A stretch of 64,000 nt of DNA from Roseateles sp. SL47. Its GTDB lineage: Bacteria; Pseudomonadota; Gammaproteobacteria; Burkholderiales; Burkholderiaceae_C. Each line of letters opens with the position of its first letter. The first letter of the stretch is position 1. The notes beneath the pieces were generated by a model. That model had not been told where the DNA came from. It searched no databases and saw only the letters and a list, made by a program, of their open reading frames with translations. The DNA is taken from NCBI RefSeq assembly GCF_026625885.1, contig NZ_CP113068.1, positions 3,410,001 to 3,474,000 on the forward strand, read 5' to 3'. This document shows positions 17,457 to 27,843 of the stretch, in pieces. A program made the position numbers and the translations under genes.

Positions 17457-19626
17457 CCAGCTCCGGCAGCGCCGCCCGCAATTCATTCGCCGGGCCGATC
17501 TTGTCGAAGTGGCGCGACACCTTGCCCGGCAGAAAGCGAGAGACGCTGGCGTAGAGGTGGCGGTCGCCATGGCGAGCCTGCTGCGTGACGTAAAAGCGCT
17601 GCGGTGCCATGACCGCCAGATGATGCTGTGCCCGCGTCATGGCCACATACAGCAGGCGCCGTTCTTCTTCAATCTGCGCCTGAGCCCCCGTGCTCAGGTC
17701 GGATGGAATACAGCCATCCACGCAGTTCAGCACATACACCGCGCTCCACTCCTGCCCCTTGGCGGAATGGATGGTGGAGAGGATCAGATAGTCCTCATCC
17801 TTGAGCGGCACGCCGGATTCATCACTGCTTGCCTCGGGCGGGTCCAGGGTCAATTCGGTGAGGAAGCTCTCCCGGCTGCTGTAGCCCTGCGCAATGCGCG
17901 CCAACTGCTCCAGATCTGCCAGCCGAATGGCGGCGTCTTCATGCAGCCGGTGCAGATGCGGCGTCAGCCAATCAATGGCCCGCTCCAGATCCAGCGGCCA
18001 TTCCGATTGCTCTCTCAGCCTGAGCATCAACTCGCATAGCGCAGCCCAATCGGCCGCAGCGCCCCGCGGCGGATCGAAGCCTCTCAAGGCCGTGGTCATG
18101 TCGGCCGCTCCGTCCAGCGCATCCACCAGCCGCCTCGCGCTGGCCGGACCAAAGCCCGCCAGCAACTGCGACACCCGGAAGCAGGCCAGCCGGTGATAGG
18201 GGTTCTGTGCCCAGCGAAGCACGCTCAAGGCGTCCTTCACATGGGTGCTTTCCAAAAATTTCAACCCACCGAACTTCACGAAAGGGATGTTCCGGCGAAT
18301 CAGCTCCAGCTCCAGTTGCGCGCTGTGTGTCGCGGTGCGGAACAACACGGCCTGTCGCTTCAGTTTGAGCCCTTGCTCGCGGCGCTCCAGCACCCGGTCG
18401 GCCACCCAGCGCGCCTGGCGTGCCTCGTCATCCACCGTCACCAATTGCGGCCGTTCACTGGACGCTTTGTCCGACCACAACTGCTTGGCATACCGCTCCT
18501 TGGCCTGCGCAATCACGGCATTGGATGCTTCCAGAATGGGCTGGGTGGAGCGGTAGTTGCGCTCCAGGGTGATCACCCGTGCCGGGGGATCGAACCGGGT
18601 GGGGAACTCCAGGATGTTGCGCACTTCCGCCGCCCGGAATGAATAGATGGCCTGCGCATCGTCGCCCACCACCGTCAGCCGTCGGCCGTCGGGTTTGAGC
18701 CGATGCAGGATCGTGGCCTGCAGGCGGTTGGTGTCCTGGTATTCATCCACCAGCACATGGTCAAAGCGTTCGCCGATCTCCCGCGCCAGCGTGGGCTCCG
18801 ACATGACTTCTGCCCAATAAAGCAGAAGATCGTCATAGTCCAGCAGCCGTTGGCGCTGCTTCTCGTCCACATAGGTGCGGAAGAGCTGCCGCAGCGCGTC
18901 ATGGGCCGAGAAACACCAGGGGAAATGCTCCTGCAGCACCTGATCCAGCCGCGCTTCGCTGTTCACCGCGCGGGAATAGATGTTCAAGCAAGTGGCCTTG
19001 AGTGGGAACCGGTCGGTGGCGTCGGCCAGGCCCAGCGCCTGGCGCTGCAGGCCCATCAAATCTTCGGCATCCGCCCGGTCCACGATGGTGAACTGCGGGT
19101 CCAGGCCGATGCGGGGCGCATATTCACGCAGCAGGCGGGCGCCCACGCTATGAAAGGTCCCCGCCCACGGAAACCTTGGTGCCATCTGCGTGGCACGCAA
19201 TCCCAGCGCCCGGTGCAGCACTTGGCCGGCTCGTCGTTCCATCTCGCCGGCGGCGCGGCGGGAGAAGGTCAGCAGCAGGATGCGCTGCGGGTCGGCGCCG
19301 GCCAGCACCAGCCGGGCCACCCGGGTGGCCAGTGTCTTGGTCTTGCCGGACCCGGCACCGGCGATCACCAGCAGGGCACGGTCGCGTGCATCACCGCTGC
19401 CATCCCCCTCCAGACCACTTCCCAGCCAACTTCCCAGCCCGCTTCCCAGCCCGCTTCCCAGCCCATGCTCGACGGCGGCACGTTGGTCGTCATTCAGTTC
19501 GTCAAAGACGCTTTCGACCCCAGCAGATGCAGCGAGGGAAGGGCGGCCGCATGCATCCGGTGCTTCCTGGGTCTCCAGGACATGAGAAGGCGGCACGGCC
19601 AGGTCGGAAGGGTCACGGGGCGTCAT
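17413..19626 (-). CDS. UvrD/Rep-family ATP-dependent DNA helicase
   Basis: Superfamily 1A 3'-5' helicase, about 737 residues from the ATG at 19626. Visible motifs are the Q motif (LNDDQRAAV), Walker A (AGAGSGKTKT), motif II (DEYQDTN), motif III (GDDAQAIYSFR), motif IV (LERNYRSTQ), STIHSAKGQEW and motif VI (LLYVAMTRAQ). Between the Q motif and Walker A is a 25-residue Gly-Leu-Ser repeat encoded by four 12-bp units (19415-19462), which is not usual for the family. It likely acts in repair or replication restart; assignment to UvrD, Rep or an UvrD-like group is open. Confidence 0.9.
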   Translation of the reverse strand: MTPRDPSDLAVPPSHVLETQEAPDACGRPSLAASAGVESVFDELNDDQRAAVEHGLGSGLGSGLGSWLGSGLEGDGSGDARDRALLVIAGAGSGKTKTLATRVARLVLAGADPQRILLLTFSRRAAGEMERRAGQVLHRALGLRATQMAPRFPWAGTFHSVGARLLREYAPRIGLDPQFTIVDRADAEDLMGLQRQALGLADATDRFPLKATCLNIYSRAVNSEARLDQVLQEHFPWCFSAHDALRQLFRTYVDEKQRQRLLDYDDLLLYWAEVMSEPTLAREIGERFDHVLVDEYQDTNRLQATILHRLKPDGRRLTVVGDDAQAIYSFRAAEVRNILEFPTRFDPPARVITLERNYRSTQPILEASNAVIAQAKERYAKQLWSDKASSERPQLVTVDDEARQARWVADRVLERREQGLKLKRQAVLFRTATHSAQLELELIRRNIPFVKFGGLKFLESTHVKDALSVLRWAQNPYHRLACFRVSQLLAGFGPASARRLVDALDGAADMTTALRGFDPPRGAAADWAALCELMLRLREQSEWPLDLERAIDWLTPHLHRLHEDAAIRLADLEQLARIAQGYSSRESFLTELTLDPPEASSDESGVPLKDEDYLILSTIHSAKGQEWSAVYVLNCVDGCIPSDLSTGAQAQIEEERRLLYVAMTRAQHHLAVMAPQRFYVTQQARHGDRHLYASVSRFLPGKVSRHFDKIGPANELRAALPELVKPAMDVVARLKKW
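19415..19462. repeat. Four 12-bp tandem repeats inside the helicase gene
   Basis: Four consecutive 12-bp units, consensus CCGCTTCCCAGC, in frame within the helicase gene. They encode the tetrapeptide repeat Gly-Ser-Gly-Leu on the minus strand. As the unit is a multiple of three, copy changes would alter linker length without a frameshift. Confidence 0.75.
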
Positions 19627-19764
19627 GAGGTCCCCATCATAGGCTGTATGGATGACCAGTGTCAGCCGAGCCACCGCCGATGGCTGCACAGACCTGCGTC
19701 ATCCGCCCGGGGAACGGCAATTGCCAGCCGTCCGGTGTACGCTGCACTCCATGGAGGCCTCCCC

Positions 19765-20583
19765 ATGCTGCCGATTTTTTTGACCCTGTCCGCCCTGGCC
19801 ATGCCGGTGATCGCCTGGTTGTCCCAGCAAGGTCGCTTCGGTCCTGACAACAAGACGCTGTCGGACCAATACCCCACCTTGATCGTGGCGGACGGTTATG
19901 CCTTTTCCATCTGGGGCGTGATCTTTCTTCTAGACCTGTTGTTGGCATTGTGGACGCTGCGCGGCCAGCGTCATCCAGAGCCAGCCATGGCAGCGGCCCG
20001 GCATCGCTGCCTGCTGCTCACCACCGTGGGTTTTGCGCTGACGGCCAGTTGGATGGTGGTGTTTGCCCAGCAGTGGTTCTGGGTGGCCCTGGCGGTGATG
20101 TGGGGGGCGCTGGGGTGCCTGCTGTGGGCGCTGATGCTGGTGGCCCATGCCCGGCCGCAGGGCGCTGCAGCATGGCTCACCTTGCTGCCGCTGGGGCTTC
20201 ATGCGGGTTGGCTGTCCATGGCGGCCTTTCTGAACACCGCGCAAGTGATCGTCGCCGAGCAATTGCTGCCCACCGTGGACCAACTGCCGTGGACCCTGGT
20301 GCTATGGGCCCTGGCCGCGCTGCTGCTGCTGGTCGCCATCGCGCGGCTGCATCAGCCGGTCGCCGGCTGGCAGTCGCTGGGCTATGTGTTCGCTGCAGTG
20401 TGGGGCCTGGTGGGGGTGTATGTGAAGCAGAGCCGCGCTGAACTTCCAGGCGCGCACACCTCCGCCTGGATTGCCTTGGCGCTCGCGGTGGTGCTGGTCG
20501 CCCAGACGGTGTGGCTGCGGATGAGGGCAGGGCGCCCGCCCCGGGCTCAGGAGGACGGGCTGATGTCCTATCGACCGCATTGA
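19765..20583 (+). CDS. TspO/MBR-like integral membrane protein
   Basis: A 272-residue membrane protein with about seven hydrophobic segments. The segment ADGYAFSIWGVIFLLDLLL (about 35-55) resembles the conserved part of TspO/MBR-like tryptophan-rich proteins. The longer frame begins upstream, but the ATG at 19765 has a GGAGG Shine-Dalgarno and starts directly at a membrane segment (MLPIFLTLSALAMPVIAWL). It is divergent from the helicase. TspO-type proteins bind porphyrins or other hydrophobic ligands; the ligand here is unknown and the family call is by pattern only. Confidence 0.7.
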   Translation: MLPIFLTLSALAMPVIAWLSQQGRFGPDNKTLSDQYPTLIVADGYAFSIWGVIFLLDLLLALWTLRGQRHPEPAMAAARHRCLLLTTVGFALTASWMVVFAQQWFWVALAVMWGALGCLLWALMLVAHARPQGAAAWLTLLPLGLHAGWLSMAAFLNTAQVIVAEQLLPTVDQLPWTLVLWALAALLLLVAIARLHQPVAGWQSLGYVFAAVWGLVGVYVKQSRAELPGAHTSAWIALALAVVLVAQTVWLRMRAGRPPRAQEDGLMSYRPH

Positions 20584-20616
20584 CGGCCGCATTGACCAGC
20601 GATCAGCGGCCAGCCA

Positions 20617-22284
20617 TCACTGGCGGCGCATCACCAGCTTCGTGCCGCCTTGCAACAGCGTGACCGATGCCGCCTTGCCTTCTTCGCCGCTGAAGTCCAG
20701 TTGGGCACCGACCTGCGGCACCTCCACCCGGCGCGCTGTCCTGGCCTGTAGTTCGAACGCAGGCTGGCCTGGCGCCTGGCCCATCAGGCGGCCCTTGTCA
20801 CTGATGAAGATCTTGATGGAGAACTCGGGGGCGCTGTAGGTGCCCACCAGTTCGTCCATCTGCGCAGGCGTCAATGCCACCGACGACGACTCCGGTGGCA
20901 GGTCTCCTTGGCGTTCCCAGCGCTCACCTTGCTTCTCGCCGTTGTTGAAGACGGTCACGGCCACCACCTTGCCCTCCGCGCTCCTCTCCAATTGCAGCTC
21001 GCTCACCGAGTCGCGAAACACAAAGTGGTCGCCACCCACCGGCACCAGAGGCAGCACGCCACCGCCGGTGCGCTGGCTGTGCAGCACGCCATCCTTCACA
21101 CGCAGGTTGCGTGTCTGCTTCTCGCCATTACCGTAGAGACCTTCTGCTGCGCGCAACTGCTCTGCAGGCACCGACACCGCCACGGCGTCCGGGAATGGCT
21201 CGCCGATCGCAAATGCTGCCAGCTTCTGCGCCACCACCGTGTCGCCGCCGCCCCCGCTGTCGCTGTTGCGCAAGATCACCACGGTGGTCTGGCTCGCCGG
21301 CAGGTAATTCAACACCGACGAGAAGCCGTGAATGCCGCCGGTGTGCATCAACATCGTCTGGTCTCGCAGCGTCACGCTGGCAATGCCGAATCCGTACTTG
21401 AACGGCTTCGCGGCACCTTCAGGTGTTGTCATGCTGGCGTAGCTGCCTTTGCTGAGCAGCTTGCCGCCGTGCAAGGCCTGATTCCAGCGCCACAAACCTT
21501 CCGTATTGGAGATCAATGCGCCGGCCGCATGCGGTTGCGTCATGCTCAACAGACTGGCCGGTGCCACTTCGCCCGCGTTGTTGACGGTGTAGCCGCGGGC
21601 CAGCCCCTTGAACAGTTTGTCTCCGGCCTCGTAGGACACGCTGGTGATGCCTGAGGGTTGGAGGAGCAGTTGGTCCGCAGCCTGGTACCAAGGCTGTCCG
21701 GAGATCTTCTCCACCACCGCGCCGACCAGCACATAGCCGGAGTTGTTGTAGGCCCACCGCTCGCCGGGTGCGAAATCGACGGGCAGGTTTTTGAACTCAT
21801 TGATGAGCTCAGCCGTGCTGAGATCCCGCCGCACGGGATTGCCCATGTAGCCCGGGATCCCGGTGTAGCTCTTCACGCCGGACGTGTGATTGAGCAACTG
21901 TCGCAGCGTGATCTTGTCGCCGTTGGGATAGTCCGGCAGAAACCGGGACAGAGGATCGTCCAGGGCCGCCTTGCCTTGGTCGATCTGCTTGAGCAGCGAC
22001 GCTGCGGCGAACTGTTTCGTGACGGAGCCGATGCGCAGCAACTGGTCCGGTTGCATGGCAACACCGAGCTCGATGCTGGCCATGCCCCGAGCTCCCTTGT
22101 AAAGCAATTGGTCTCCGCGCGCGACCAGCACGGTGAAGCCAGGGCTGTCAGGACCGTACTTCTGCTGGTCCAGCAGTTTGTTGGCGTAGGCCGCCATGGC
22201 GGAAGGCGTGGCCAGTTGGCCCGCGTGGGCTCCATGGACCAGCAGAGACAGGAGCACTGCAACGGGAATCAGGCATTGGCGCAT
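20617..22284 (-). CDS. Exported serine hydrolase, beta-lactamase fold
   Basis: A 555-residue serine hydrolase of the class C beta-lactamase/penicillin-binding protein-like family. Residues 1-21 form a Sec signal peptide ending AHA. The nucleophile motif is S87-V-T-K90, the second motif Y179-N-N, and HTGG (in LMHTGGIHGF, about 320) fills the KTG position. The C-terminal ~170 residues are a beta-rich domain common in this group. It is probably periplasmic, acting as an esterase or peptidase; beta-lactam resistance should not be assumed. It stands alone, with convergent and divergent neighbours. Confidence 0.88.
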   Translation of the reverse strand: MRQCLIPVAVLLSLLVHGAHAGQLATPSAMAAYANKLLDQQKYGPDSPGFTVLVARGDQLLYKGARGMASIELGVAMQPDQLLRIGSVTKQFAAASLLKQIDQGKAALDDPLSRFLPDYPNGDKITLRQLLNHTSGVKSYTGIPGYMGNPVRRDLSTAELINEFKNLPVDFAPGERWAYNNSGYVLVGAVVEKISGQPWYQAADQLLLQPSGITSVSYEAGDKLFKGLARGYTVNNAGEVAPASLLSMTQPHAAGALISNTEGLWRWNQALHGGKLLSKGSYASMTTPEGAAKPFKYGFGIASVTLRDQTMLMHTGGIHGFSSVLNYLPASQTTVVILRNSDSGGGGDTVVAQKLAAFAIGEPFPDAVAVSVPAEQLRAAEGLYGNGEKQTRNLRVKDGVLHSQRTGGGVLPLVPVGGDHFVFRDSVSELQLERSAEGKVVAVTVFNNGEKQGERWERQGDLPPESSSVALTPAQMDELVGTYSAPEFSIKIFISDKGRLMGQAPGQPAFELQARTARRVEVPQVGAQLDFSGEEGKAASVTLLQGGTKLVMRRQ

Positions 22285-22467
22285 GAGTCAAGGCAAAGGG
22301 TTTGAACCGTGCGCAGTATGTGTGGCCACGACCATCACAGCGAACCCTTTGCGACAGACGACAGAAATCCCGGGATGGAATGTTCGCTGATGGTCATTCG
22401 GCCATGGCGATCACAGCATTCACAGCCCGCCCGTCGGCGTCTCGCCATGCGCGCCCTTCATTGCCGA

Positions 22468-22492
22468 GGTGACGCGCGTGGCGCGCGTCACC
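22468..22492 (-). terminator. Hairpin downstream of glk, probable terminator
   Basis: GGTGACGCGC and GCGCGTCACC are perfect 10-bp complementary arms around a 5-nt loop, beginning 10 bp after the glk stop. There is no clear T run, so it may be a factor-assisted terminator or a 3'-end stabiliser of the sugar-uptake operon transcript. Confidence 0.6.
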
Positions 22493-22501
22493 GCGTTGGT
22501 A

Positions 22502-23506
22502 TCAGCGCAGGGCTTCTGCCACGCCCCGCAGCGCGGGCGATTCCTTGGCCTGGATGAGATACACCGGCACCGATTCCATGTAAGCGCGGAACCGGCCCTT
22601 GCTCAGGAAGCGCTCATGGAACGCAGACGTCTCCAGACGCTCGATCACCCGTGGCAGCACGCCGCCCCCCAGGTAGACGCCGCCGCGCGCGCCCAGCGTG
22701 AGTGCCAGGTTGCCAGCGACCGAGCCGAGGAAGGCAAACATCAGCGCCAGCGTTTCGTCCGCACGGGCGTCGCTGCGATCCAGCGCCTTGGCACTGATCG
22801 TGGGGGCATCCAGGCGGGCCGGGACCGGAACGCCGTCCAGCTCGCACAGCGCTTCATACATCCACACCAAACCCAGCCCCGACACCGCACGCTCGGCCGA
22901 TGCATGGCCAAAGCGCTTCTGCAGCACCGCCACCACCGCCTGCTCGCGCGGCGTGACCGCCGCCAAGGTCACATGGCCGCCTTCGCCCTGCAGCGGGCGA
23001 TAGCTGCCGTCACCCGCAGGCACCAGCCCTGAGACGCCCAGGCCGGTCCCCGGCCCGATCAGCGCCAGCGCGCCGCCCGCGTCCGGCTGACCGGCACGGA
23101 TCTGGCGCTTTTCTTCCGGCGCCAGCGTCGGCAGCGCCAAGGCCAGCGCGGTGAAATCGTTGATCACCACCAGCCGCTCCAGGCCGATGGCCTGACGAAG
23201 CGCCTCGATGGAGAACGACCAGTGATGGTTCGTCATGTGGACCTGGTCGCCCACGATGGGATTGGCGATGCCGATGGCGCCTTGCGCCGGCCCCTGACCA
23301 GCCCCATTCCGGCCCGTGTCAGCCAGATAGGTCTCGATGGCGGTCTGCAGGCTGGGATAGTCCGCACACGCATAGGTGCGGACATCCGTCAGCGCGCCTT
23401 GCGGCTGCGCCTGCCAGGCGAATCGGGCATTGGTGCCACCCACGTCGGCCAGAAGACGGCCCTGGGCCGAAGCGCCCTGGGGCGCAGGATCAAGCATCGC
23501 ACTCAT
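22502..23506 (-). CDS. glk: Glucokinase
   Basis: Cytosolic ATP-dependent glucokinase of the bacterial Glk family, 334 residues; it phosphorylates glucose to glucose 6-phosphate. Signatures: phosphate-1 LLADVGGTNARFAW (about 18-31), the substrate segment VVINDFTALALALP, the adenosine-type loop LIGPGTGLGVSGLVP, EGGHVTLA, and GGVYLGGGVLPRV near 285. I chose the ATG at 23506 (MSAMLDP), after which the kinase fold begins; upstream residues in frame overlap the ATPase gene. It is the last gene of the sugar ABC operon, so imported glucose can be phosphorylated at once. Confidence 0.93.
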   Translation of the reverse strand: MSAMLDPAPQGASAQGRLLADVGGTNARFAWQAQPQGALTDVRTYACADYPSLQTAIETYLADTGRNGAGQGPAQGAIGIANPIVGDQVHMTNHHWSFSIEALRQAIGLERLVVINDFTALALALPTLAPEEKRQIRAGQPDAGGALALIGPGTGLGVSGLVPAGDGSYRPLQGEGGHVTLAAVTPREQAVVAVLQKRFGHASAERAVSGLGLVWMYEALCELDGVPVPARLDAPTISAKALDRSDARADETLALMFAFLGSVAGNLALTLGARGGVYLGGGVLPRVIERLETSAFHERFLSKGRFRAYMESVPVYLIQAKESPALRGVAEALR

Positions 23507-23555
23507 GTGAAGAAGAATCGGGTCAGGAGCAACGGGTGAGGAGCAACGGGTCCGC

Positions 23556-24626
<1,071 letters not shown>

Positions 24627-24629
24627 TGC

Positions 24630-25547
24630 TTATCCTTTCACGGCGCCGGCGGTCAGGCCGCGCACGAAATACTTGCCAGCGACGACGTAGACCACGAGGG
24701 TCGGCAGGGCGGCGATCAGCGCCGCGGCCATGTCCACGTTGTATTCCTTGACCGTGCTGGTGGTGTTGGCGAGGTTGTTCAGGCCGACGGTGATCGGCTT
24801 GCTGTCGGCGCCGGAGAACACGACGCCGTAGAGGAAGTCATTCCAGATCGAGGTGAACTGCCAGATCAGGGTCACGACCAGGATCGGTGTGGACAGCGGC
24901 ACCACGATGCGCCAGAAGATCTGCCAGAACGAGGCACCGTCCAGCGTGGCCGCCTTGATCAGCTCGTCCGGCAGGCCGGCGTAGTAGTTGCGGAAGAACA
25001 GCGTGGTGGACGGCATGCCCGCCAGCACGTGCACCAGGATCAGGCCCCACACCGAGCTGGCAATGCCCAGCATGCCCAGCACCTGGCTCATCGGCAGCAG
25101 CACCACCTGCATCGGCATGAACACACCGAACAGCAGGAAGGCAAACATCACTTCGCTGCCACGGAAGCGCCACTTGGTCAGCACATAGCCGTTGAGCGCC
25201 CCCAATGCAGTGGAGATCAGCACGGCGGGCACCACCATGTAGACCGAGTTCATGAAGAAGGGCTTGAGGCCGCCGCAGTCCGTGCCGGTGCAGGCGCTGC
25301 CCCAGGCCTTGGACCACGCCTCGAAGCTGGGGCTCATCGGGATGGAGAGCAGCGTGCCGTTGCGCACTTCGTCCATGGTCTTGAACGAAGTGCTGACCAT
25401 CACATACAGCGGGGTCAGGAAGAAGGCCGCAAAGCCCAGAAGCACCAGCAGCAGCAGCACGCGCTGCCAGCTCAGGCCGCTGGGCCGGCGGGCCGGCACG
25501 ACGGAGGAGGAAGAAGATGTCATCTCGGGGCTCATGGCGACGCTCAT
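24630..25547 (-). CDS. Sugar ABC transporter permease, MalG type (GtsC-like)
   Basis: Inner-membrane permease with six membrane segments, 305 residues. The EAA loop is DELIKAATLDGASFWQIFWR, which contacts the ATPase. A polar Ser-rich N-terminal tail precedes the first membrane segment, and the long periplasmic loop (about 65-105) is usual for MalG-like proteins. The ATG overlaps the upstream permease stop (ATGA), so the pair is coupled. Likely imports glucose or a related sugar, judged from glk and the gtsABCD-like order. Confidence 0.9.
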   Translation of the reverse strand: MSVAMSPEMTSSSSSVVPARRPSGLSWQRVLLLLVLLGFAAFFLTPLYVMVSTSFKTMDEVRNGTLLSIPMSPSFEAWSKAWGSACTGTDCGGLKPFFMNSVYMVVPAVLISTALGALNGYVLTKWRFRGSEVMFAFLLFGVFMPMQVVLLPMSQVLGMLGIASSVWGLILVHVLAGMPSTTLFFRNYYAGLPDELIKAATLDGASFWQIFWRIVVPLSTPILVVTLIWQFTSIWNDFLYGVVFSGADSKPITVGLNNLANTTSTVKEYNVDMAAALIAALPTLVVYVVAGKYFVRGLTAGAVKG

Positions 25548-26422
25548 GACTTCGAACGCAGCTCGGAATAGAGATAAGGCACCACGATGGCCGCGATGGT
25601 CGCCAGCATCATGGTGGCACTGGCAGCACCCAGGCCGATCTGGCCGCGCGAGAACGCCATGGTGTACATGAAGGTCGCGGGCAGGTCGGTGGCATAACCG
25701 GGGCCGCCAGCGGTCAGTGCGATCACCAGGTCGAAGCTCTTGATGGCGATGTGCGCCACCACCATGACGGTGGAGAAGAACACCGGACGAAGCGTCGGAA
25801 TGATGATGCGCCAGTAGATGCGAGCCAGCGAGGCGCCGTCCACCTGGGCTGCCTTGATGATGGAATCGTCGATGCCGCGCAGGCCGGCCAGGAACAGGGC
25901 CATCACAAAGCCCGACGACTGCCAGATGCCGGCAATCACCACGCAGTAAAGGGCATGGTCAGGGTCCACCAGCCAGTCAAACCGGAAGTTCTCGAAACCC
26001 CAGGACTGCACCAGGTGCTCGATGCCCAGGCCGGGGTTGAGAATCCACTTCCAGGCCGTCCCGGTGACGATGAAGGACAAGGCCATCGGGTAGAGATAGA
26101 TGGTGCGCAGGGCGCCTTCAGCACGGATCTTCTGATCCAGCAGGATGGCCAGCAGCAGGCCCAGCACGGTGGTGCCGCCGATGAACAGCACGCCAAACAC
26201 ACCGAGATTGGTCAGGGCCACCCACCACCGATCGTTGTCGAACAGTGCGCGGTATTGGTCCAGACCGACGAATTCATAGTTGGGCAGCAGCCGCGAGGCG
26301 GACAGCGACAGATAGCCGTTCCAGGCCATCAGCCCATAAATGAAGAGGAAGGAGAGAAGGAAGGTGGGCGCCACCACCAGCTTGGGAAGCCAGGGGCTGC
26401 GCGGTGCACGAGAGGCGGACAT
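25544..26422 (-). CDS. Sugar ABC transporter permease, MalF type (GtsB-like)
   Basis: Second permease subunit, 292 residues from the ATG at 26422 (MSASRAP); 20 upstream in-frame residues are Pro/Ser-rich and unlikely to be translated. Six membrane segments; the EAA loop is DDSIIKAAQVDGASLARIYWR. It pairs with the MalG-type permease, whose start overlaps its stop. It follows the binding-protein gene after 83 bp, the usual layout of a carbohydrate uptake operon. Confidence 0.9.
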   Translation of the reverse strand: MSASRAPRSPWLPKLVVAPTFLLSFLFIYGLMAWNGYLSLSASRLLPNYEFVGLDQYRALFDNDRWWVALTNLGVFGVLFIGGTTVLGLLLAILLDQKIRAEGALRTIYLYPMALSFIVTGTAWKWILNPGLGIEHLVQSWGFENFRFDWLVDPDHALYCVVIAGIWQSSGFVMALFLAGLRGIDDSIIKAAQVDGASLARIYWRIIIPTLRPVFFSTVMVVAHIAIKSFDLVIALTAGGPGYATDLPATFMYTMAFSRGQIGLGAASATMMLATIAAIVVPYLYSELRSKS

Positions 26423-26505
26423 GCTGGGCGGCGGGGTACTGCAAGAGGGGCGGGGGGGAAAGCGAACGGGGCAGCCCCTCACGGAGCCGCCCCGAACGCC
26501 TTGAC

Positions 26506-27762
26506 TTACTTCGTCTTCGACGCAGACACCAGGCGGGTTTGTGCTTCCTTGGCGGTCATCTTGTCGCTGTTCCAGAACTGGCTCACGACGTCCTTCATCG
26601 CGCCTTCGGCAGCGGCCGGAACGGCCATGCCATGGGCGATGGAGGGCACCAGGGTGCCGGACTTGGCATCGGCGGCAAAGTCCACAGCCGACTGCTTGGC
26701 GCAGTCGTCGAACTTGGCCATGTTCATGCCGGTGCGGACCGGGATCGAGCCCTTGTTCAGGTTGAACAGTTCCTGGAATTCCGGCGACATGATGGCCGTG
26801 GCCAGGTCCTGCTGAGCCTTCTCATTGGCCGCATTCTTCAGCTTGAACATCGCAAAGGAGTCGATGTTGAAGGTGTAGGACTTGGCCGTACCGGGAGCGG
26901 CTGTACACAGGAAGTCCTTGCCCGGGGTCTTGCCCGCAGCCACGAACTCGCCCTTGGCCCAGTCACCCATCAGCTGCATGCCGGCTTCGCCCTTGATCAC
27001 CATGGCGGTGGCCAGGTTCCAGTCGCGGCCCGGAGCGTTCTTGTCGGTGTAGTCCTTGATGCGCTTGAAGGTGGTCAGCACCTTCTCCATCTGCGGGCTC
27101 TGCAGGGTGGCGGGGTCCAGCTGGACCAGCGCCTTCTTGTAGAAGTCCACGCCACCGACGCCCAGGGCGACCGATTCGAAGGTGGTGAAGTCCTGCCAGT
27201 TCTGGCCACCGTGCGCCACGGGGATGATGCCGGCCTTCTTCAGCGCCTCGGCGGTGACGAAGAACTCGTCCCAGGTGGTGGGCACCTTGGCATTGGCCTT
27301 CTTCAGCGCTTCCGGGTTCACCCACAGCCAGTTCACGCGGTGGACGTTCACCGGTGCGGCAATGTAGTGGCCCTTGTACTTCATGATGTTGGCCACCACC
27401 GGCGGGATCAGTTCATCCCACTTGCCGGCTGCCGCCACGCCATCGATGTTGGTCAGCACGCCTTCAGCGGCCCATTCCTGCAGGGAAGGGCCCTTGATCT
27501 GAGCGGCGGCCGGGGCATTGCCAGACACCACACGCGACTTCAGCACGGTCATGGCGGAGTCTCCGCCGCCGCCGGCCACGGCGAAGTCCTTCCAGGTGTG
27601 GCCTTGCTTTTGCAGCTGAGCCTTCAGGGCGGTGGCGGCCTTGGCCTCGCCGCCACTGGTCCACCAGTGCAGCACTTCGACTTCACCGGCGTGGGCCGCA
27701 CCGGCACCCGCGAGCACGGCCACCAGGGCCGTGGCCTTCGCGAGTTGCTTGAGCTTCATCAT
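26506..27762 (-). CDS. Sugar ABC transporter substrate-binding protein (GtsA-like)
   Basis: Periplasmic binding protein of ABC family 1, 418 residues, with a signal peptide ending AHA near residue 25. It begins [16 protein letters not shown] and contains [25 protein letters not shown] and the late SIPVR segment typical of glucose/mannose-binding GtsA proteins. The Shine-Dalgarno AAGGAGAC precedes the paired ATG-ATG start. The 81-bp gap to the porin gene upstream shows no terminator, so one transcript may carry both. Confidence 0.9.
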   Translation of the reverse strand: MMKLKQLAKATALVAVLAGAGAAHAGEVEVLHWWTSGGEAKAATALKAQLQKQGHTWKDFAVAGGGGDSAMTVLKSRVVSGNAPAAAQIKGPSLQEWAAEGVLTNIDGVAAAGKWDELIPPVVANIMKYKGHYIAAPVNVHRVNWLWVNPEALKKANAKVPTTWDEFFVTAEALKKAGIIPVAHGGQNWQDFTTFESVALGVGGVDFYKKALVQLDPATLQSPQMEKVLTTFKRIKDYTDKNAPGRDWNLATAMVIKGEAGMQLMGDWAKGEFVAAGKTPGKDFLCTAAPGTAKSYTFNIDSFAMFKLKNAANEKAQQDLATAIMSPEFQELFNLNKGSIPVRTGMNMAKFDDCAKQSAVDFAADAKSGTLVPSIAHGMAVPAAAEGAMKDVVSQFWNSDKMTAKEAQTRLVSASKTK

Positions 27763-27843
27763 TTGCTTTGTCTCCTTGTGAGAGGGAGGTTGTGTTCTAC
27801 AGCCTGGGATGACAGCGATTCAGATGTAGGGGTTTGTGGCCGA

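Noticed and set aside
19415..19462. Possible CRISPR array
   Set aside because: Contiguous 12-bp units with no spacers, inside a helicase gene.
18703..19764. Upstream extension of the TspO-like gene to 18703
   Set aside because: This part is antisense to the helicase; the ATG at 19765 has its own GGAGG site.
20617..22284. Antibiotic resistance beta-lactamase
   Set aside because: Fold and motifs match, but the long C-terminal domain fits generic serine hydrolases; no resistance claim can be made.
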